From Paenibacillus bovis (lineage in GTDB: Bacteria > Bacillota > Bacilli > Bacillales > Bacillaceae_C): DNA of 64,000 nt. The first letter of the stretch is position 1. Every line of letters starts with the position of its first letter. Position numbers and translations under genes: made by a program. The stretch is taken from assembly GCA_007679095.1 (NCBI GenBank), contig VEFU01000004.1, forward strand, positions 1 through 64,000. Reading direction: 5' to 3'. The notes under the pieces are model-generated. The model was not told the origin of the DNA. It worked only from the letters and a program-made list of their open reading frames with translations, and did not search any database. Of the stretch, positions 61,698 through 64,000 are shown piece by piece.

Positions 61698-62504
61698 ATG
61701 TCTGATCCAATCATTTATGTAGTTTCTGATTCAGTTGGTGAAACAGCAGAACTCGTAACAAAAGCAGCAATTAGTCAATTTAATGGATCTAATGCATTGA
61801 TAAGAAGATATCCATATATCGAAGATAAAGAACATATTGACGAAATTGTCTCATTAGCAAAAATAGAAGATGGTATGATTGTGTATACATTAGTTAAACC
61901 AGAGATTCGTGAACATATGAGAGTCCAAGCTGCAAAAGCGAATATTCATGGAATTGATATTATGGGTCCGTTAATGGATATTTTTGAAAAAACATATCAT
62001 AAGGCACCATTAAATGAACCTGGTTTAGTACGCAAATTAGATGAGGATTATTTTAAGCGAGTGGAAGCGATAGAATTTGCTGTAAAATATGATGATGGAA
62101 GAGATCCGCGTGGTCTTTTACGAGCAGATATTATATTAGTAGGTGTTTCTAGAACATCAAAAACACCATTATCACAATATTTGGCTCACAAACGATATAA
62201 AGTCGCAAACGTACCTGTTGTACCCGAAGTCGACCCACCAGCTGAACTTTTTAAAGTAGATCCAAAAAGATGTATTGGTTTGAAAATTAGCCCAGAAAAA
62301 TTAAATCATATTCGTCGCGAAAGATTGAAAGCCTTAGGATTAGCTGATACTGCTAGTTATGCGAACATAGAAAGAATAAAAAGAGAAATAGAATATTTTG
62401 ATACCATTGCCCAAAAATTAAACTGCAAAGTAATAGATGTTACAAATAAAGCAGTGGAAGAAACTGCAAACATTATTATTGACTACATGCAGAAGGAAAA
62501 ATAA
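61698..62504 (+). CDS. yqfL: Pyruvate, phosphate dikinase/PEP synthase regulatory protein (YqfL)
   Basis: 268-residue bifunctional kinase/pyrophosphorylase family (DUF299). The P-loop is [15 protein letters not shown] near residue 152, and it begins [17 protein letters not shown]. Relatives switch PPDK or PEP synthase on and off by threonine phosphorylation. In B. subtilis YqfL instead affects CcpN activity. ccpN is not beside it here, so its target is open. AAAGGAGGG precedes the ATG. Confidence 0.93.
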   Translation: MSDPIIYVVSDSVGETAELVTKAAISQFNGSNALIRRYPYIEDKEHIDEIVSLAKIEDGMIVYTLVKPEIREHMRVQAAKANIHGIDIMGPLMDIFEKTYHKAPLNEPGLVRKLDEDYFKRVEAIEFAVKYDDGRDPRGLLRADIILVGVSRTSKTPLSQYLAHKRYKVANVPVVPEVDPPAELFKVDPKRCIGLKISPEKLNHIRRERLKALGLADTASYANIERIKREIEYFDTIAQKLNCKVIDVTNKAVEETANIIIDYMQKEK

Positions 62505-62505
62505 A

Positions 62506-62528
62506 GCACAACAATTAGTTGTGTTTTT
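62506..62528 (+). terminator. Terminator after yqfL
   Basis: CACAAC pairs with GTTGTG around AATTA, followed by T5. Confidence 0.75.
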
Positions 62529-62757
62529 CCTGCTTTCTAATAGTCAAAACGAAAAAAATGCGCTATAATTAAAAATTGTGTTTGAAAAATACATAAAATA
62601 GGTTTAGAGCTGCGTATTCAGGAATAAACTAATTATTGTCTTTCAAATAAATATTTTAGGTCTATCGTCATTAAAATGTCGGATTTCCTTAAAAAACGAC
62701 ATGATTCTTTAAAGAGTTTTCATTAGTAAGAAGGAATCATAGGAGAGATGTAGAATA

Positions 62758-63228
62758 ATTAATAAAAGCCATATTAATTCTGTTATATATGTAGACGCAG
62801 ATGCTTGTCCAGTAAAGTTAGAAATATCTATATTAGCTAAAGAATTCAAGTGTGAATTGCGTTTCATCGCTTCTTATGACCATAAATCCAATCGGGAGGA
62901 GGAAAGCGGTGAGTGGATTTTTGTTGACCCTGGTAGAGATTCAGCTGATTTATATATTTTAAATCATATCAAACACCAAGATATATTAATTACCCAAGAC
63001 ATTGGGTTAGCGAGTTTAGCTTTATCAAAAGGTGTTTATGTACTTTCACCTAGGGGAACGGAATACAAAGATGAATCTATCGTGACAGCACTTGATTTTC
63101 GTTTCCTTGCAGCGAAAGCTAGGAGGGCTGGGAAATATGGAAAAGGACCTAAGGCATTTACAGACTTAGATCGTCAGCAATTCCAAGAATCTTTACGCAG
63201 ATTATTGTCGAATCTTGCAGGAGATTAA
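62758..63228 (+). CDS. yqxD: UPF0178 (YaiI/YqxD) family protein with non-canonical start
   Basis: PIN-fold-like protein of unknown function. The conserved N-terminus IYVDADACPVK is encoded at 62785-62817, but the frame has no ATG, GTG or TTG before TTG 62857, which would remove it. The frame is open from 62743. AGGAGAG at 62741-62747 is spaced for ATA 62755 or ATT 62758; ATT gives 156 residues, near the usual length. The C-terminus has RGTEYKDESI and KARRAGKYGKGPKAF. Alternatives are a sequencing error or a start mutation. Confidence 0.75.
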   Translation: MNKSHINSVIYVDADACPVKLEISILAKEFKCELRFIASYDHKSNREEESGEWIFVDPGRDSADLYILNHIKHQDILITQDIGLASLALSKGVYVLSPRGTEYKDESIVTALDFRFLAAKARRAGKYGKGPKAFTDLDRQQFQESLRRLLSNLAGD

Positions 63229-63284
63229 AGTTTAGTGTCGAATTAATATTATATCGACAGTTATAAGATAGGTGGAGTGTTTTT

Positions 63285-64000
63285 GTGTCAACAAGAATAC
63301 CAGAAGACAAATTAAATGAACTACGTCAATCAACCGATATAGTAGATGTAATAAGTGACTATGTTCAATTGAAGAAGCAAGGTCGAAATTACTTTGGTCT
63401 TTGTCCTTTCCATGGTGAAAACACACCATCCTTCTCTGTTTCTGCTGAGAAACAAATCTTCCACTGTTTTGGCTGTGGAATGGGAGGTAATGTTTTTACC
63501 TTCCTAATGGAAATAGAGAGTATATCGTTCCAAGATGCAGCATTGAAAATAGCTGAAAAAGGAAATGTTCAATTAGAAATAGAAGGTTCGCAAAATAGAC
63601 ATAAAGAAAATGAGTTGCCACCTGAACATGCTGATATGATGGAGGCACATGAGCTCATTGCAAAATTTTATAATCATTTGTTAATGAATACAAATGAAGG
63701 ATCAATTGCTCTTGAGTATTTATTAAATAGAGGTTTTACAGAAGAAAGTATTCAAAAGTTCCAAATCGGATACTCACTACCAAGTTGGGACTTTTCATTA
63801 AAGTTTTTAGAAAAGAGAGGTTTTCACACTGAACTATTAGAAAAAGCAGGTTTAGTGGCTGTAAGAGATAAGGATAATTCGCACTTTGACAGATTTAGGG
63901 ATAGGATCATGTTTCCACTCCTTAATTCTCAAGGGAGAATTGTTGGATTCTCAGCAAGGTCTTTAACAAAAGAAAACCAACCAAAATATTTAAACACACC
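63285..64000 (+). CDS. dnaG: DNA primase DnaG (5' part, runs off the window)
   Basis: The first 238 codons are present. Start is GTG at 63285 (MSTRIPEDKLNELRQSTDIV) after GGTGGAG. The N-terminal zinc finger has CPFH near residue 40 and CFGCG near 61. The start of the RNA polymerase domain follows, with DRFRDRIMFPL near residue 203. An inverted repeat (TGTCGA at 63236, TCGACA at 63254) lies just upstream. dnaG precedes sigA in relatives. Confidence 0.97.
   Translation, partial: MSTRIPEDKLNELRQSTDIVDVISDYVQLKKQGRNYFGLCPFHGENTPSFSVSAEKQIFHCFGCGMGGNVFTFLMEIESISFQDAALKIAEKGNVQLEIEGSQNRHKENELPPEHADMMEAHELIAKFYNHLLMNTNEGSIALEYLLNRGFTEESIQKFQIGYSLPSWDFSLKFLEKRGFHTELLEKAGLVAVRDKDNSHFDRFRDRIMFPLLNSQGRIVGFSARSLTKENQPKYLNT

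Overview
This window looks like a chromosomal core segment of a low-GC, endospore-forming Bacillaceae. It carries sigK, gpr, sda, yqfC/yqfD, yqzL, yqzM, the comE locus and the hrcA-grpE-dnaK-dnaJ operon, in an order close to Bacillus subtilis. The best guess at genus is Oceanobacillus: the first 76 bases match, from memory, the 3' end of the Oceanobacillus iheyensis group IIC intron. No tRNA, rRNA, CRISPR array or prophage was seen.

Layout. Bases 1-76 are the intron 3' end. Bases 134-11,936 hold yrrI, a T-box leader with alaS, yrzL-yrrK-yrzB, mltG, trmR, udk, greA, pbpI, yrrS and mtnN. Bases 11,937-13,000 are a nested mosaic of GC-rich palindromic repeats. Bases 13,010-18,356 carry a ywaF-like gene, pepF, sigK, divergent pssA/psd and sda, the last preceded by a DnaA-box cluster. 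Bases 18,687-23,735 are yqeG-yqeH-aroE-yhbY-nadD-yqeK-rsfS-yqeM, a tightly packed operon. Bases 23,929-29,821 are comER, comEA-EB-EC, yqzM and holA. Bases 29,857-31,819 are rpsT, gpr and yqxA. A second repeat mosaic fills 31,829-32,950. From 33,022 follow lepA, hemW, the CIRCE-controlled heat-shock operon with prmA-rsmE-mtaB, deoC, yqeW, rpsU-yqeY, yqeZ-floA-yqfB, yqfC-yqfD-phoH-pgpH-ybeY-dgkA, cdd-era, yqzL-recO, a glycine T-box with glyQ-glyS, ppsR (yqfL), a yqxD-like gene and the start of dnaG.

The genes are mostly housekeeping: tRNA charging, ribosome assembly, rRNA and tRNA modification, protein folding, replication, phospholipid synthesis, DNA uptake and sporulation control. Compared with B. 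subtilis, three gene sets are missing from their usual places: trhP1/trhP2 (yrrN-yrrO) between trmR and udk, spoIIP between gpr and yqxA, and ccpN between glyS and yqfL.

The most unusual content is non-coding. Two long repeat mosaics share a hairpin whose stem sequence differs completely between copies while pairing is kept. A 188-bp inverted-repeat element with a target duplication sits inside one mosaic. A terminator hairpin with the same CCGAACTAT-type stem recurs at four places. Several starts had to be moved from the longest frame. One gene (the yqxD homologue) has no canonical start codon in front of its conserved N-terminus.
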